61,436 bases of DNA from Gaiellasilicea sp033857955 (GCA_033857955.1 JAWVCW010000021.1:1-61436), one strand, 5' to 3'; positions 23,566 to 32,454 are shown, counted from the first letter of the stretch. Numbers and translations are program-made. Notes: generated from the letters alone by a model not told the origin.

Positions 23566-24488
23566 CGCGGACGCACGACGACCCGCGCGCGAGCTCCGTG
23601 CTTGTTCGCCTCGACGAAGAGCATGTACCGCCCCGGCTGCGGGGCACGCAGGATGAGCAACCCCGGCCGGGCGACGCCTGTCCGGCCCGCGAAGCGCCAG
23701 CGAAAGGTCTTCGCATCGGTCGTCACGCGGACGCCGAAGCGCGTCTGCGCCAAAACCGGGATGGTGGTCCGAGCGAGCTCGATGTAGCGAATGGTGACGA
23801 AGATTTCCCGGGCCTTGCCGACGTTCCCCGCCTCGTCCTCCGCCGCCGCGACGAGGCGGTGGGGGCCGGTCTTGAGCGCGCGGCCCTTCAGCTTCCCGCT
23901 CCACTCCAGCGCGCCCTCGGGCCGCTTGAACTTGGTGTAGACGTGGCGCACGCCGTCGACGCGAAGAATGCCGTGCGCCGGCTCGTCGACCCTGTAGCTC
24001 ACGACGACGCGATCGTTTCTGCCGTCGCCGTCCGGTGAGAAGACCTTCGTCGAGACGTTCGTCACCGTGATCTTGGGCGCGCGGGTATCGAGACGGATGG
24101 GGTTCTGCAGCACGAAGCTACGCGCGCCGCTCTCGAGCGTGAGCCGAGGCCGGTACGACCCGTCGGGGACGATCCGGCCACGGTTGTCTCGGCCGTCCCA
24201 CTTGACCGTCACCACGCTGCGGGCACGGTAGCGCCGGCGGTCGACGAGCGTTCGGACGGAGCGATCCGCACTCGAGATGAGCTCGAGCGTCACCGTGTCT
24301 GTGCGCCTCAGCCCGATCCGGATCGTCGCAGCGCTCTTGTCACACGCGCACGCGGGAGACAGGGTGCGGTCGATCACGATCCGCCCGACGGGGCTCGGCT
24401 CCAGCTTCTGGCGCTGAGTGGTGACGAAAGCCAGCGCAGTCGCGACGAGCAGCGCGAGGACGATCGCGGTCGGCGCGTGGCGCTGCAC
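23529..24488 (-). CDS. Secreted/anchored protein with FlgD-Ig-like domain
   Basis: 319 residues from GTG 24488; the upstream open frame overlaps the PQQ-propeller gene and was rejected. A signal-anchor helix (TAIVLALLVATALAFV) is followed by beta-rich domains. VTVKWDGRDNRGRIVPDGSY is the hallmark of the FlgD Ig-like fold (W-D-G-x-D-x-x-G ... G-x-Y), and FSPDGDGRNDRV resembles gliding-motility-type repeats. It starts 11 bases after the propeller gene, so both are likely exported in one operon. Probably structural; binding partner unknown. Confidence 0.65.
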   Translation of the reverse strand: MQRHAPTAIVLALLVATALAFVTTQRQKLEPSPVGRIVIDRTLSPACACDKSAATIRIGLRRTDTVTLELISSADRSVRTLVDRRRYRARSVVTVKWDGRDNRGRIVPDGSYRPRLTLESGARSFVLQNPIRLDTRAPKITVTNVSTKVFSPDGDGRNDRVVVSYRVDEPAHGILRVDGVRHVYTKFKRPEGALEWSGKLKGRALKTGPHRLVAAAEDEAGNVGKAREIFVTIRYIELARTTIPVLAQTRFGVRVTTDAKTFRWRFAGRTGVARPGLLILRAPQPGRYMLFVEANKHGARARVVVRPRQAVSRSAAARR

Positions 24489-24498
24489 CTCGCGGACG

Positions 24499-25914
24499 CT
24501 ATCGCGTTGCGAGGCGACGCTTTCGCTTTGCGGTCGTCGCCGGCTTGACCGGCGGGCGTTTGTCCTCGAGGCCGTAGACGCGTGTGCGGCCCACGAGATA
24601 GACCCGATCACGATCCGCCACGATGGGCGAGTAAGCTCCGTCGGGGAAGCTCCAGACGCGCTTCCCGGTCAGGGCGTCGAGGGCGAAGGTCTGGTTGGCG
24701 CCGGGCTCGACTCGCCGCTTGTGCCTGCCCCCGAACCCCCCGAGCGTCGAGTAGTAGAGGAGCCCGTCCATCACGGTCGGCGCGCCGGACACGCCACCGG
24801 GTGAGTCGTGCCGCCACCGCGTCTTGCCGGTGGCTGCGTCGAAGGCGACGACCCAGCCGTCCCACGTCCCGACGTAGACCGTCTGGCGCCACACCGCGGC
24901 GGCTGTGTAGACGTAGGTGCCCGCGCGCTGCGCCCAGATGAGCTTGCCGCTCTTCGCCCCGTAGGAGTAGACGTAGCCGTCGGCGTTGCCGATGAACACC
25001 CGGCCGTAGGCGACGGTGGGCGTCGCGTAGAAGTATTCGCGACGGCCGAAGCGCGAGAACGACGCGTTGCGCCAGCGCTGCCGTCCCGTCCGCGCATCGA
25101 TCGCGTAGAGATGTCCGCTGTTCGTGGGCACGTAGATCGTGCCGTGGGCGTACGCGGGGCCGGCGACGACCTTGTCGTCGGTGCGAAAGCGCCACTTGAC
25201 CTTCTTCGTCCTGACGTCGATCGCGTAGACGTTGCGGTCCCACGAGCCGAAATAGATGATGCCGTTGACGATCAGCGGCGAGGATTCGATCGCTCCGGGC
25301 CGGAAGCTCCAGAGCTCGCGCCCGGTCCGCGCGTTCATCGCGATCAACATGCCGGTCGCGCCCGCCTGGTTCTTCCGGCATGGGAGCTCGTGCATCAACA
25401 CCTGGTAGACCACGCCCCGCCAGACCGTCGGCGAAGCTGCAGCGCAGCGATGGAAGTTCTTGGTCCAGAGTTGCTTGCCCGTCTCGGCGTTGAGGGCGAA
25501 GAAGAGCCCGCGCTGTTGCGCGACGAAGACCTTGTCGTAGGCGACAGCGGGCGGAAACTCGATGTAGTGCCGCGCCCGGAGCATCCAGACGCGACGGTAG
25601 GGCGGATGGTGCTTCGCCGGGGAGACGTGCGTTCGCTGGACGTCACGGCCGTACGTGGGCCACTGCGCGTCGAGAGACGGGCGCGGCTTCGGCCCCGGCT
25701 GGGTGGTGATCGGGGGCACAGTCGTCGTGTCGGCCGGGTTCTCGGTCGGGACGAACTCCTCGGTGGAGGAGCCAGTGATCGCGCGGGATCGACCTTCGTA
25801 GAAGTAGTAACCGACCGCAGCGCCGAGGGCGGCAACGAGAAGTACGAGGACGCCGAGCACGAGCGTGCGCCGTCTGGGAGCGAAGCGGGCGATGCGTTCC
25901 AGCGTAGCGAGCAC
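24499..25914 (-). CDS. PQQ-type beta-propeller protein, membrane anchored
   Basis: 471 residues from GTG 25914. There is a single N-terminal helix (LVLGVLVLLVAALGAAVGYY), a Thr/Pro-rich stalk, then seven or eight propeller blades with the recurrent pattern A-x-D-x-x-T-G-K/R-x-x-W (NAETGKQLW, DARTGRQRW, DAATGKTRW, DALTGKRVW). Blades of this type bind PQQ in dehydrogenases or form BamB-like scaffolds. The catalytic residues of PQQ dehydrogenases are not evident. The promoter region contains the TTCTAC/GTAGAA array shared with the divergent ATPase gene. Confidence 0.8.
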   Translation of the reverse strand: MLATLERIARFAPRRRTLVLGVLVLLVAALGAAVGYYFYEGRSRAITGSSTEEFVPTENPADTTTVPPITTQPGPKPRPSLDAQWPTYGRDVQRTHVSPAKHHPPYRRVWMLRARHYIEFPPAVAYDKVFVAQQRGLFFALNAETGKQLWTKNFHRCAAASPTVWRGVVYQVLMHELPCRKNQAGATGMLIAMNARTGRELWSFRPGAIESSPLIVNGIIYFGSWDRNVYAIDVRTKKVKWRFRTDDKVVAGPAYAHGTIYVPTNSGHLYAIDARTGRQRWRNASFSRFGRREYFYATPTVAYGRVFIGNADGYVYSYGAKSGKLIWAQRAGTYVYTAAAVWRQTVYVGTWDGWVVAFDAATGKTRWRHDSPGGVSGAPTVMDGLLYYSTLGGFGGRHKRRVEPGANQTFALDALTGKRVWSFPDGAYSPIVADRDRVYLVGRTRVYGLEDKRPPVKPATTAKRKRRLATR

Positions 25915-25947
25915 GCCCGCGGCGCTCGTCGGCCTACCGCGTCTCGA

Positions 25948-26037
25948 CTCTACATTTCTTGCAGATGATTTCTACGAATGATGTAGAACCTCTCGTTTCT
26001 ACTCCAGCTGTAGAGATCTTCTACGTCTTCGGTAGAC
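25948..26037. promoter_or_regulatory. Array of four 19-base palindromes TTCTAC-N7-GTAGAA
   Basis: Copies lie at 25948-25966 (CTCTAC...GCAGAT, degenerate), 25970-25988 (TTCTAC...GTAGAA, perfect), 25997-26015 (TTCTAC...GTAGAG) and 26019-26037 (TTCTAC...GTAGAC). Each has a 7-base spacer. Copy starts are 22, 27 and 22 bases apart, so they form two close pairs. The array occupies the gap between divergent genes. I read it as a cooperative operator. The protein that binds it is not known. Confidence 0.75.
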
Positions 26038-26045
26038 TGCCGAAG

Positions 26046-27224
26046 GTGGAGCGTCAGCGCAGCGGCGATCTCTTCCCGACGGATCGCCCGCTGCCCGCAA
26101 GCCAGATGATCGGGCGAGATGCGGACGTCCGGAACATCGTGACGATGCTCGAGGGCGGCGCGAACGTCGTGGTCGCCGGTGCTCGCCGGACGGGGAAGAC
26201 GAGCGTCTGCGACGCGGCGCTGCTGCGGGCTCAGCGTCACGGCTTGTACACGGTCGGCGTCGATCTCTTCCGGATCCCGACCGCGGCCCAGCTCGCCGAG
26301 ACGCTCGTCGCCAAGGCGGTCGCGAACCGCCCGCCGCTCAAGCGGCTGGTGCACGCGACGCGACGAGCCGGCCGGTTCGCCGGCGAGGTGGCCGAGCGGA
26401 CGCTGACGCTCAAGGCTCAGGCGGAGCTGGGGGAGGAGATCGAGATCGCCTTCCGGCCCGGCCTCGCCGACCGCGACCCCGGTAGGTACCTGGAGTACGC
26501 GCTGGAGCTGCCGAACCGGATCGCCAAGGCGGACGGCAAGCACGCAATCGTCTTCTTCGACGAGTTCCAGGAGGTGGCGAACCCGCGCAAGCCGTACGGA
26601 GAGCCGGACGAGATCACCAAGAGGATGCGGTCGATCTTCCAGCGCTCGGACGAGTGCAGCTACCTGTTCGCGGGCAGCGTCGAGCACCTGCTCCGCGAGC
26701 TCTTCGGTCCGAGCAGCCGTGCCTTCAGCCAGTTCGGGTCGTTCTACGACCTACGGCCGATCGCGCTCGACGCATGGCACGAGGGGCTGCAGGACCGGTT
26801 CGAGGCCGACGGCTGCACGCTCGAGGCAGGGGCGGTCGAGCGGATCGTCGAGCTCGGCGAGCAGCATCCGCGCGCAACCATGCTGATCGCCCAGCGCACG
26901 CACCTGACGTCGATCATGCTCGACACCCGCACGATCGACCTCGTTCTCGTGCAGCAAGGGTACGACGGGGCCTTCGAAGGCGACCGCCCGGTCAACGAGC
27001 AGTCCGTGGAGCAGATCCGCCGTCTGCACAAGCTGGCGCTCGTGGTCGCGCGTCGGATCGCCGCCGGTGACGCTCCGCACGCCGGCTTGAATGCCAGCGA
27101 GAGCTACCGGGCGGTGAAGTCGCTCCACGACGCCGGGCTCGTCGAGAGCTCCGGCCCGCGCCGGTGGAGGATCGTGAACCCGCTCCTCGCCCGCTACCTG
27201 CGCGAGCTCGAGCCGCTCGGCTAG
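26046..27224 (+). CDS. AAA/archaeal-type P-loop ATPase with C-terminal winged helix
   Basis: About 392 residues from GTG 26046. A TTG at 25959 or ATG at 25965 is in frame but would translate the palindrome array. LFPTDRPLPASQMIGRD is the usual N-terminus of this ATPase_2-like family. Walker A is AGARRTGKTS, Walker B is IVFFDEFQE, and FAGSVEHLLRELF contains the sensor region. The last 70 residues (ASESYRAVKSLHDAGLVESS, then WRIVNPLLARYL) look like a winged helix. The role may be DNA-linked regulation or STAND-like signalling. Together with the array it could be self-regulated. Confidence 0.75.
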   Translation: MERQRSGDLFPTDRPLPASQMIGRDADVRNIVTMLEGGANVVVAGARRTGKTSVCDAALLRAQRHGLYTVGVDLFRIPTAAQLAETLVAKAVANRPPLKRLVHATRRAGRFAGEVAERTLTLKAQAELGEEIEIAFRPGLADRDPGRYLEYALELPNRIAKADGKHAIVFFDEFQEVANPRKPYGEPDEITKRMRSIFQRSDECSYLFAGSVEHLLRELFGPSSRAFSQFGSFYDLRPIALDAWHEGLQDRFEADGCTLEAGAVERIVELGEQHPRATMLIAQRTHLTSIMLDTRTIDLVLVQQGYDGAFEGDRPVNEQSVEQIRRLHKLALVVARRIAAGDAPHAGLNASESYRAVKSLHDAGLVESSGPRRWRIVNPLLARYLRELEPLG

Positions 27225-27233
27225 CGTGGAGGA

Positions 27234-27728
27234 ATGACACGCATTGCGGACCCTTATCGCGACACCTCGGTGATCGACGCGCGCGGGCCGCGCTTCAACC
27301 AGGCGGTGATCGGAATCGGGTCGCTCGTCGCGGTCACCGTCGGCCCGTGGTGGCTCCTTGCGGTACTCGCGCTCCAGCTGATCGTCGGGCTCACGCTGGG
27401 CCGCCGCTGGTGCCTGCCGTGCGTCGTCTACTTCGAGCTCGTCCAGCCGCGCTTCGGCGAGGGGCCGCTCGAGGACGCGCGACCGCCTCGTTTCGCGAAC
27501 CTCGTCGGCGCCGTCTTTTTGAGTGCTGCCGGCCTCGCGTTCGTCGCCGGCTGGGACGGGGCGGGCACCGTGCTCGGTGCCCTCGTAGCCGCACTCGCGC
27601 TCCTCGCGGCCAGCACCGGCTTCTGCGCCGGCTGCGAGGCGTACAAGGCCGGCTACCGGCTCACCGGCAGGAGGTTCGCCTCCTGCCCGCTGCCCCCGCA
27701 GCCGGCTCCGAGCTCGCGCTCTCTGTAG
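27234..27728 (+). CDS. DUF4395 membrane protein
   Basis: 164 residues, ATG preceded by GGAGGA. IDARGPRFNQAVIGIGSL is the DUF4395 signature. Three to four hydrophobic helices follow, with cysteine pairs RRWCLPCV and GFCAGCEAY that face opposite ends of the helices and could be redox-active or metal-binding. DUF4395 proteins often sit near thioredoxin-like or rhodanese genes. The sulfur-assimilation genes that follow fit that pattern. The function is not established. Confidence 0.75.
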   Translation: MTRIADPYRDTSVIDARGPRFNQAVIGIGSLVAVTVGPWWLLAVLALQLIVGLTLGRRWCLPCVVYFELVQPRFGEGPLEDARPPRFANLVGAVFLSAAGLAFVAGWDGAGTVLGALVAALALLAASTGFCAGCEAYKAGYRLTGRRFASCPLPPQPAPSSRSL

Positions 27729-27734
27729 CCGTCA

Positions 27735-28730
27735 CTACTCGGTCGGCTGGCCGATCTCCTTCTGCACCTTCGCCATGAAGCCCGTCTCGCGGTCGAAGAA
27801 CTCCGACTGCACGTTGTCCCAGCCGCCGACGTCCGCGATCGTGAAGAGCGAGGGTGGCGTCGGGAAGTCGAACGTATCGAGCACGGACTTCGAGACCGGA
27901 CGGTACCCCTCGTCGCCGTAGACCTTTTGCGCCTCGTCGGTGAAGAGGAAATCGACGAACGCGCGTCCCGCGTCGGAGGCATCCTTCGTTGCAGCAACCG
28001 GGTTCTCGATCAGGATCGTCTCGTCCGGCACGACGTACTCGAAGGGCTGCCCCTGGCGCTTGGCGAAGATCGCCTCGTTCTCGTACGCAATCAAGACGTC
28101 GCCCTTGCCGGCCGCAAACGTCGTCAGCGACTCGCGCGCGCTCTTGTCCTGGACCGACACGTTGCGGAAGAGGTCACGGAGGTAGTTGCGCGCCTGCTCC
28201 TTCGTCTTGCCCTGCTCGAGCTGCGCGCCGTAGGCGGCCATTACGTTCCAACGGGCGCCGCCGGACGTGAACGGGTTCGGAGTCACGACCTCGACGCCCT
28301 TCCTGACGAGATCGTTCCAGCCGCGGATGCCGTCCGGGTTGCCCTCGCGCACCACGAAGACGACGACGGAATCGGTGACCATGCCCTTGTGGTCGCCCGC
28401 ATTCCAGTTGGCGGGGACGATGCCGGGCTCGACGAGGCGGGCCATGTCCGGCTCGAGCGAGAAGGCGACGACGTCGGCCCGCAGGCCCGCCTCCACGGCA
28501 CGGCTCTGCTCGCCGGAGGCTCCATAGGACTGGTCGAAGTCGACGCCCTTGCCCGAGCCGGACGTGTAGAGGTCGATCAGCTTGGCGTACGCCTCGCGCG
28601 GTGTCGAGTAGGCGACCAGGCGGACGGAGCCGCCGGCCGCGCCCTCCGGCGCTGCATCGTCCGACGCCGAGCCGCCGCAGCCCGCCAGAACGAGGCTTGC
28701 AATGACGAATGAGCACATGGTCGAGCGCAT
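27735..28730 (-). CDS. Sulfate/thiosulfate ABC transporter substrate-binding lipoprotein
   Basis: 331 residues from ATG 28730. Lipobox LVLAGC gives a lipid-anchored Cys at 18. Family motifs are clear: YGASGEQSRAVEAGL, SLEPDM, TPNPFTSGGARWNVM and VPDETILIENPVA, matching Sbp/CysP proteins that capture sulfate. No permease or ATPase gene of the transporter lies nearby, so it either pairs with distant CysTWA genes or acts alone. It is transcribed away from cysH, with a perfect TATAAT on its own strand in the shared gap. Confidence 0.9.
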   Translation of the reverse strand: MRSTMCSFVIASLVLAGCGGSASDDAAPEGAAGGSVRLVAYSTPREAYAKLIDLYTSGSGKGVDFDQSYGASGEQSRAVEAGLRADVVAFSLEPDMARLVEPGIVPANWNAGDHKGMVTDSVVVFVVREGNPDGIRGWNDLVRKGVEVVTPNPFTSGGARWNVMAAYGAQLEQGKTKEQARNYLRDLFRNVSVQDKSARESLTTFAAGKGDVLIAYENEAIFAKRQGQPFEYVVPDETILIENPVAATKDASDAGRAFVDFLFTDEAQKVYGDEGYRPVSKSVLDTFDFPTPPSLFTIADVGGWDNVQSEFFDRETGFMAKVQKEIGQPTE

Positions 28731-28779
28731 CGAGTTATCCCCACCAATTCCGTAGACTTTATTCCTGAGATTAGTAGCA

Positions 28780-28785
28780 ATTATA
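28780..28785 (-). promoter_or_regulatory. TATAAT -10 element upstream of the sulfate-binding gene
   Basis: A perfect TATAAT on the minus strand, 50 bases before the ATG at 28730. No good -35 hexamer is seen at 17 bases. The surrounding gap is AT-rich for this genome, consistent with a regulated divergent promoter between sulfate uptake and cysH. Confidence 0.5.
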
Positions 28786-28819
28786 CGGTCGTCCCCGTGC
28801 GCTGGTACGATCCGCCCCG

Positions 28820-29500
28820 ATGACGACCACCTCCCACGATGAGGTCGCGGCGCTCGCCGCACGCTCCGAGGAGCTCTCCGCCGAGGCGTTGATCGGCGAG
28901 ATGGTCGCCCGTTTCGGCGACCGCGTGTCGCTCGCCTGCTCGTTCCAGAAGGAGGAGGCCGTTCTGCTCGACATGCTGCTCGCGGCCGATCCGAAGGGGC
29001 GCGTCTTCGCGATCGACACCCACTACCTCTTCCCGGAGACCTATGAGCTCTGGCGCGAGGTCGAGCGGCGGTACGACACGAAGATCGAGGTGTTCGAGGG
29101 CCCGAGCGCCGAGGAACTGACGGCGACTCACGGCGAGAAGCTCTGGGAGCGCAAGCCCGACCTCTACCTCGCGGTCGCCAAGGTCGAGCCGCTCGTCCGC
29201 GCGCTCGAAGACCTCGACTGCTGGATCACCGGCATCCGCCGCGAGCAGTCGCCGACTCGCGCGAACGCGCCGAAACTCGGCTGGGACGTCGCGCGCGAGA
29301 TCTGGAAGGCGAACCCGCTCGCCGACTGGAGCGACGACGACTGCTGGACGTACATCCGGGAACGTGGGCTCCCCTACAACCCGTTGCACGACCGCGGCTA
29401 CGCATCCATTGGCGACACCCATTCGACGCGCCCGGGCGCCGGCCGCGAAGGCCGCTGGGCCGAGAGCGGCCGGACCGAGTGCGGCCTGCACACGCCGTGA
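28820..29500 (+). CDS. cysH: Phosphoadenylyl-sulfate (PAPS) reductase, iron-sulfur-free type
   Basis: 226 residues. The PAPS/APS reductase core is intact: FSLAC-like ACSFQKEE P-loop, TDTHYLFPETY-like IDTHYLFPETYELW, GIRREQSPTRA, and the C-terminal catalytic RTECGLHTP. The four cysteines that bind the [4Fe-4S] cluster in APS reductases are absent. The Cys-Cys site reads YLAVAKVEPL, and the CxxC site reads SIGDTHSTRP, as in E. coli CysH. It therefore should reduce PAPS with thioredoxin to sulfite. No APS kinase is encoded in the window, so cysC must lie elsewhere. First gene of cysHDN. Confidence 0.88.
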   Translation: MTTTSHDEVAALAARSEELSAEALIGEMVARFGDRVSLACSFQKEEAVLLDMLLAADPKGRVFAIDTHYLFPETYELWREVERRYDTKIEVFEGPSAEELTATHGEKLWERKPDLYLAVAKVEPLVRALEDLDCWITGIRREQSPTRANAPKLGWDVAREIWKANPLADWSDDDCWTYIRERGLPYNPLHDRGYASIGDTHSTRPGAGREGRWAESGRTECGLHTP

Positions 29501-29510
29501 CTCTGCCGCG

Positions 29511-30425
29511 ATGATTGGGGCGCCCGTCCACCTCTCCCACCTGGACGAGCTCGAGGCGGAGGCCATTCACATCATGCGCGAGCTCGCGGCCGAGCTCGAG
29601 CGGCCCGTGCTGCTCTTCTCGGGCGGCAAGGACTCGATCGTGCTCCTGCGCCTCGCGGAGAAGGCGTTCCGGCCCGGCAAGTTCCCGTTCCCCGTGATGC
29701 ACGTCGACACGGGCCACAACTTCCCGGAGGTGATCGAATACCGCGACCGTCGCGTGGCCGAGCTCGGCGAGACGCTGATCATCGCCTCGGTGCAGGAGTC
29801 GATCGACACGGGACGAGTGGTCGAGGAGACGGGCCCGCGCGCATCCCGGAACCAGCTCCAGACGACGACGCTGCTCGACGCGATCGAGGAGCACCGCTTC
29901 GACGCTGCGATCGGCGGCGCGCGCCGCGACGAGGAGCGCGCGCGTGCCAAGGAGCGGATCTTCAGCTTCCGGGACGACTTCGGCCAGTGGAACCCGCGCG
30001 CGCAGCGGCCGGAGCTGTGGAACCTCTACAACGCGCGAGTCCGCCGTGGCGAGCACGTCCGGGTCTTCCCGATCTCGAACTGGACGGAGCTCGACGTCTG
30101 GCAGTACATCGCCCGCGAGAAGCTCGAGCTGCCGTCGATCTACTTCGCCCACGAGCGCGAGGTCTTTCGCCGCGATGGGATGCTCTACGCGGTCAGCGAC
30201 TTCGTCGAGCGCATGGACGGCGAGGATCCCTTCACCGTCTCGGTCCGCTTCCGCACGGTCGGCGACATGAGCTGCACGGGCGCGGTCGCGTCGGACGCGA
30301 AGTCGCTCGAGGACGTGGTCACGGAGATCGCGGCGACCCGCATCACGGAGCGCGGCGAGACCCGCGCCGACGATCGCGCCAGCGAAGCGGCGATGGAGGA
30401 CAGGAAGCGCGTTGGCTACTTCTGA
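29511..30425 (+). CDS. cysD: Sulfate adenylyltransferase subunit 2
   Basis: 304 residues from ATG 29511, ten bases after cysH. The longer frame overlapping cysH was rejected. It has the PP-loop motif FSGGKDSIV, HVDTGHNFPE, GGARRDEERARAKERIFS, and FPISNWTELDVWQYI, all hallmarks of CysD. With CysN it makes APS from ATP and sulfate in the cytoplasm. The start of cysN lies inside its last codons, giving coupled translation of the two subunits. Confidence 0.93.
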   Translation: MIGAPVHLSHLDELEAEAIHIMRELAAELERPVLLFSGGKDSIVLLRLAEKAFRPGKFPFPVMHVDTGHNFPEVIEYRDRRVAELGETLIIASVQESIDTGRVVEETGPRASRNQLQTTTLLDAIEEHRFDAAIGGARRDEERARAKERIFSFRDDFGQWNPRAQRPELWNLYNARVRRGEHVRVFPISNWTELDVWQYIAREKLELPSIYFAHEREVFRRDGMLYAVSDFVERMDGEDPFTVSVRFRTVGDMSCTGAVASDAKSLEDVVTEIAATRITERGETRADDRASEAAMEDRKRVGYF

Positions 30426-31692
30426 GCAACTGATGCAGACCGAGCTCCTGCGGCTCGTGACCGCGGGCTCCGTCGACGACGGCAAGTCGACGCTGATCGG
30501 CCGGCTGCTCTTCGACACGAAGCAGATCCTCGCCGACCAGCTCGAGCACATCGAGGAGACCTCGAAGCGCCGCGGCGACGGGTACGTCAACCTGGCGCTG
30601 CTCACCGACGGCCTCCGCGCCGAGCGCGAGCAGGGGATCACGATCGACGTCGCCTACCGTTCCTTCGTCACGCCGCGCCGCCGCTTCCAGCTCGCCGACG
30701 CGCCGGGCCACGTCCAGTACACGCGAAACATGGTCACGGGCGCCTCGACCGCGGACGTCGCGATCATCCTCGTCGACGCGCGCAAGGGCGTGATCGAGCA
30801 GACGCGCCGCCACTCGTACCTGGCGGCGATCCTCGGCATCCCCCATGTCGTCGTGGCCGTGAACAAGATGGACCTCGCAGGCTTCTCCGAGCGGCGCTTC
30901 CGCGAGATCGAACAGGAACTGCGGGAGACGAGCGAGCGCCTCGGCCTACGCGACGTCCACGTGATCCCGATGTCGGCGCTCCAGGGGGACAACGTCGTCG
31001 AACGCGGCGAGGGGATGCCCTGGCACGACGGCCCGACGCTGCTCGAGCACCTCGAGACCGTCGAGATCGCCGGCGACCGAGATCTCGACCACCGCCGCTT
31101 CCCCGTCCAGTGGGTGATCCGGCCGATCTCGGAGGAGCACCATGACTTCCGCGGCTACGCCGGGCAGGTCGCCGGCGGCGTCTGGCAAGCCGGTGACGAC
31201 GTCGTCGTCCTCCCTTCGGGGCGGTTGACCTCGGTCGCGTCGGTCGAGACCGCCGACGAGCCGCTCGACGCGGCGGTGCCGGGCATGTCCGTGACAATCC
31301 GCCTGGCCGACGACCTCGACGTCTCCCGCGGCGACATGCTCGCCGACCCCGAGCAGGCCCCGACCGTCGCGCGCGAGCTCGAAGCGACGGTCTGCTGGAT
31401 GGCCGAGAAACCGCTCGAGCCGCGGACGAAGCTCGCGATCAAGCACACGACGCGCACGGTCCGCGCGGTCGTCGACGAGCTCGTCTCGGTCGTCGACATC
31501 CACACGCTCGAAGACCAGCCCGGGCCGGCGCGGCTCGAGCTGAACGACATCGCCCGGGTGCGGCTGCGCCTCTCCGAGCCGCTCGCCGTCGACCCGTACA
31601 CAGAGAACCGCACGACCGGCGCGTTCATCCTGATCGACGAGACGACGAACGACACCGTCGGCGCCGGGATGATCGTCTCCGCCTCGGGCTAG
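30412..31692 (+). CDS. cysN: Sulfate adenylyltransferase subunit 1 (GTPase)
   Basis: 426 residues from TTG 30412, which has AGGAAG five bases upstream; ATG 30433 is the alternative. Translation-factor-type G motifs: SVDDGKST (P-loop), DAPGH, NKMDL, and switch I REQGITID. The C-terminal beta-barrel domains complete the length of about 425, with no fused CysC kinase domain. GTP hydrolysis drives APS formation by CysD. The window has no cysC gene. Confidence 0.93.
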   Translation: MATSEQLMQTELLRLVTAGSVDDGKSTLIGRLLFDTKQILADQLEHIEETSKRRGDGYVNLALLTDGLRAEREQGITIDVAYRSFVTPRRRFQLADAPGHVQYTRNMVTGASTADVAIILVDARKGVIEQTRRHSYLAAILGIPHVVVAVNKMDLAGFSERRFREIEQELRETSERLGLRDVHVIPMSALQGDNVVERGEGMPWHDGPTLLEHLETVEIAGDRDLDHRRFPVQWVIRPISEEHHDFRGYAGQVAGGVWQAGDDVVVLPSGRLTSVASVETADEPLDAAVPGMSVTIRLADDLDVSRGDMLADPEQAPTVARELEATVCWMAEKPLEPRTKLAIKHTTRTVRAVVDELVSVVDIHTLEDQPGPARLELNDIARVRLRLSEPLAVDPYTENRTTGAFILIDETTNDTVGAGMIVSASG

Positions 31693-31717
31693 CAGGGGGG
31701 CGGTGTACCCTGCCGCC

Positions 31718-31936
31718 ATGGAGGATGCGGTCGTCTTGAAGGTCGTTTCCGGCGAGCCCGAGGCTGAGGTCGTATGCGGTCTCCTGCGCTCGGCCGGGAT
31801 CGAGTGTGGTTACCGCGACACCGAGGCGATCGACTCGCCGCTCGAGGACTTCACGGCTTCCGGCCCGCGTGAGATCCTCGTCCACGAGTCGGATCTCGAA
31901 GCTGCACGAGCGCTGCTCGGCGAAGGCGAGCGCTGA
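31718..31936 (+). CDS. DUF2007-type putative signal-transducing protein
   Basis: 72 residues from ATG 31718; GTG 31703 sits immediately behind a GGGGGG run and is possible. VVLKVVSGEPEAEVVCGLL, then RSAGIECGY is the DUF2007 pattern (short alpha/beta domain related to PII-like folds), followed by ILVHESDLEAARALL. Often found as a small domain near metabolic genes. Role unknown. Downstream 31937-32187 shows no gene on either strand. Confidence 0.75.
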   Translation: MEDAVVLKVVSGEPEAEVVCGLLRSAGIECGYRDTEAIDSPLEDFTASGPREILVHESDLEAARALLGEGER

Positions 31937-32187
31937 AGCCTTCCGCCCGCGTCCAGATCGCGGAGCTGACAGTGGGCCGTCCTTGCGGCTGAGCGCGGGA
32001 GCGACGAAAGGCGGTTCGGGGACGGGATCGTCGCGGTGACCGCCGAACGCAACCTTGCCGAGCGGGTTGCGGAGATACTCAGCCAACTCGACCCTGGCCG
32101 GTTCAGGCCACCACCCAAGGGCAACGGGATGGGTTGGTTGTAGCTGCAGCCGCTCGGACGGGCGCCGGCACGATCGGCGCTCGTGCG

Positions 32188-32452
32188 CCGGACGTCGAAT
32201 TGCGGCAGGTCGTCGGTGATCTCGGACCACGGGGCCTTGGAGCCGACGAAGATGTGCTCAGTCGGACGGATGCTAGGAGGATCGACCAGCGACCCCATCC
32301 CGACATGCACAAATGCGCGGTCCCGGACACCAGAGAAGAGGAAGGAGCCGCACGTCCCGCACCGCGTGTCCCTACCGTCTTGCTCTCCGACGAAGGCGAT
32401 GTCGTCCGGACCCCTCCCTCCAAGCTCTCGAGCTTCTCCCGCTTTCCGATGA
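32188..32452 (-). pseudogene. Remnant of a GFA-family (glutathione-dependent formaldehyde-activating-like) zinc protein
   Basis: On the minus strand one frame reads DTRCGTCGSFLFSGVRDR, then HVGMGSLVDPPSIRPTEH and KAPWSEITDDLPQFD, which is the C-terminal half of the GFA/CENP-V fold with its second zinc Cys pair. No start exists in this frame: a TGA lies just upstream, and the N-terminal zinc motifs are missing because the response-regulator gene ends there. I read it as a truncated, decayed gene. The frame stays open downstream, without family resemblance, to about 31810. Confidence 0.6.
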
Positions 32453-32454
32453 CG

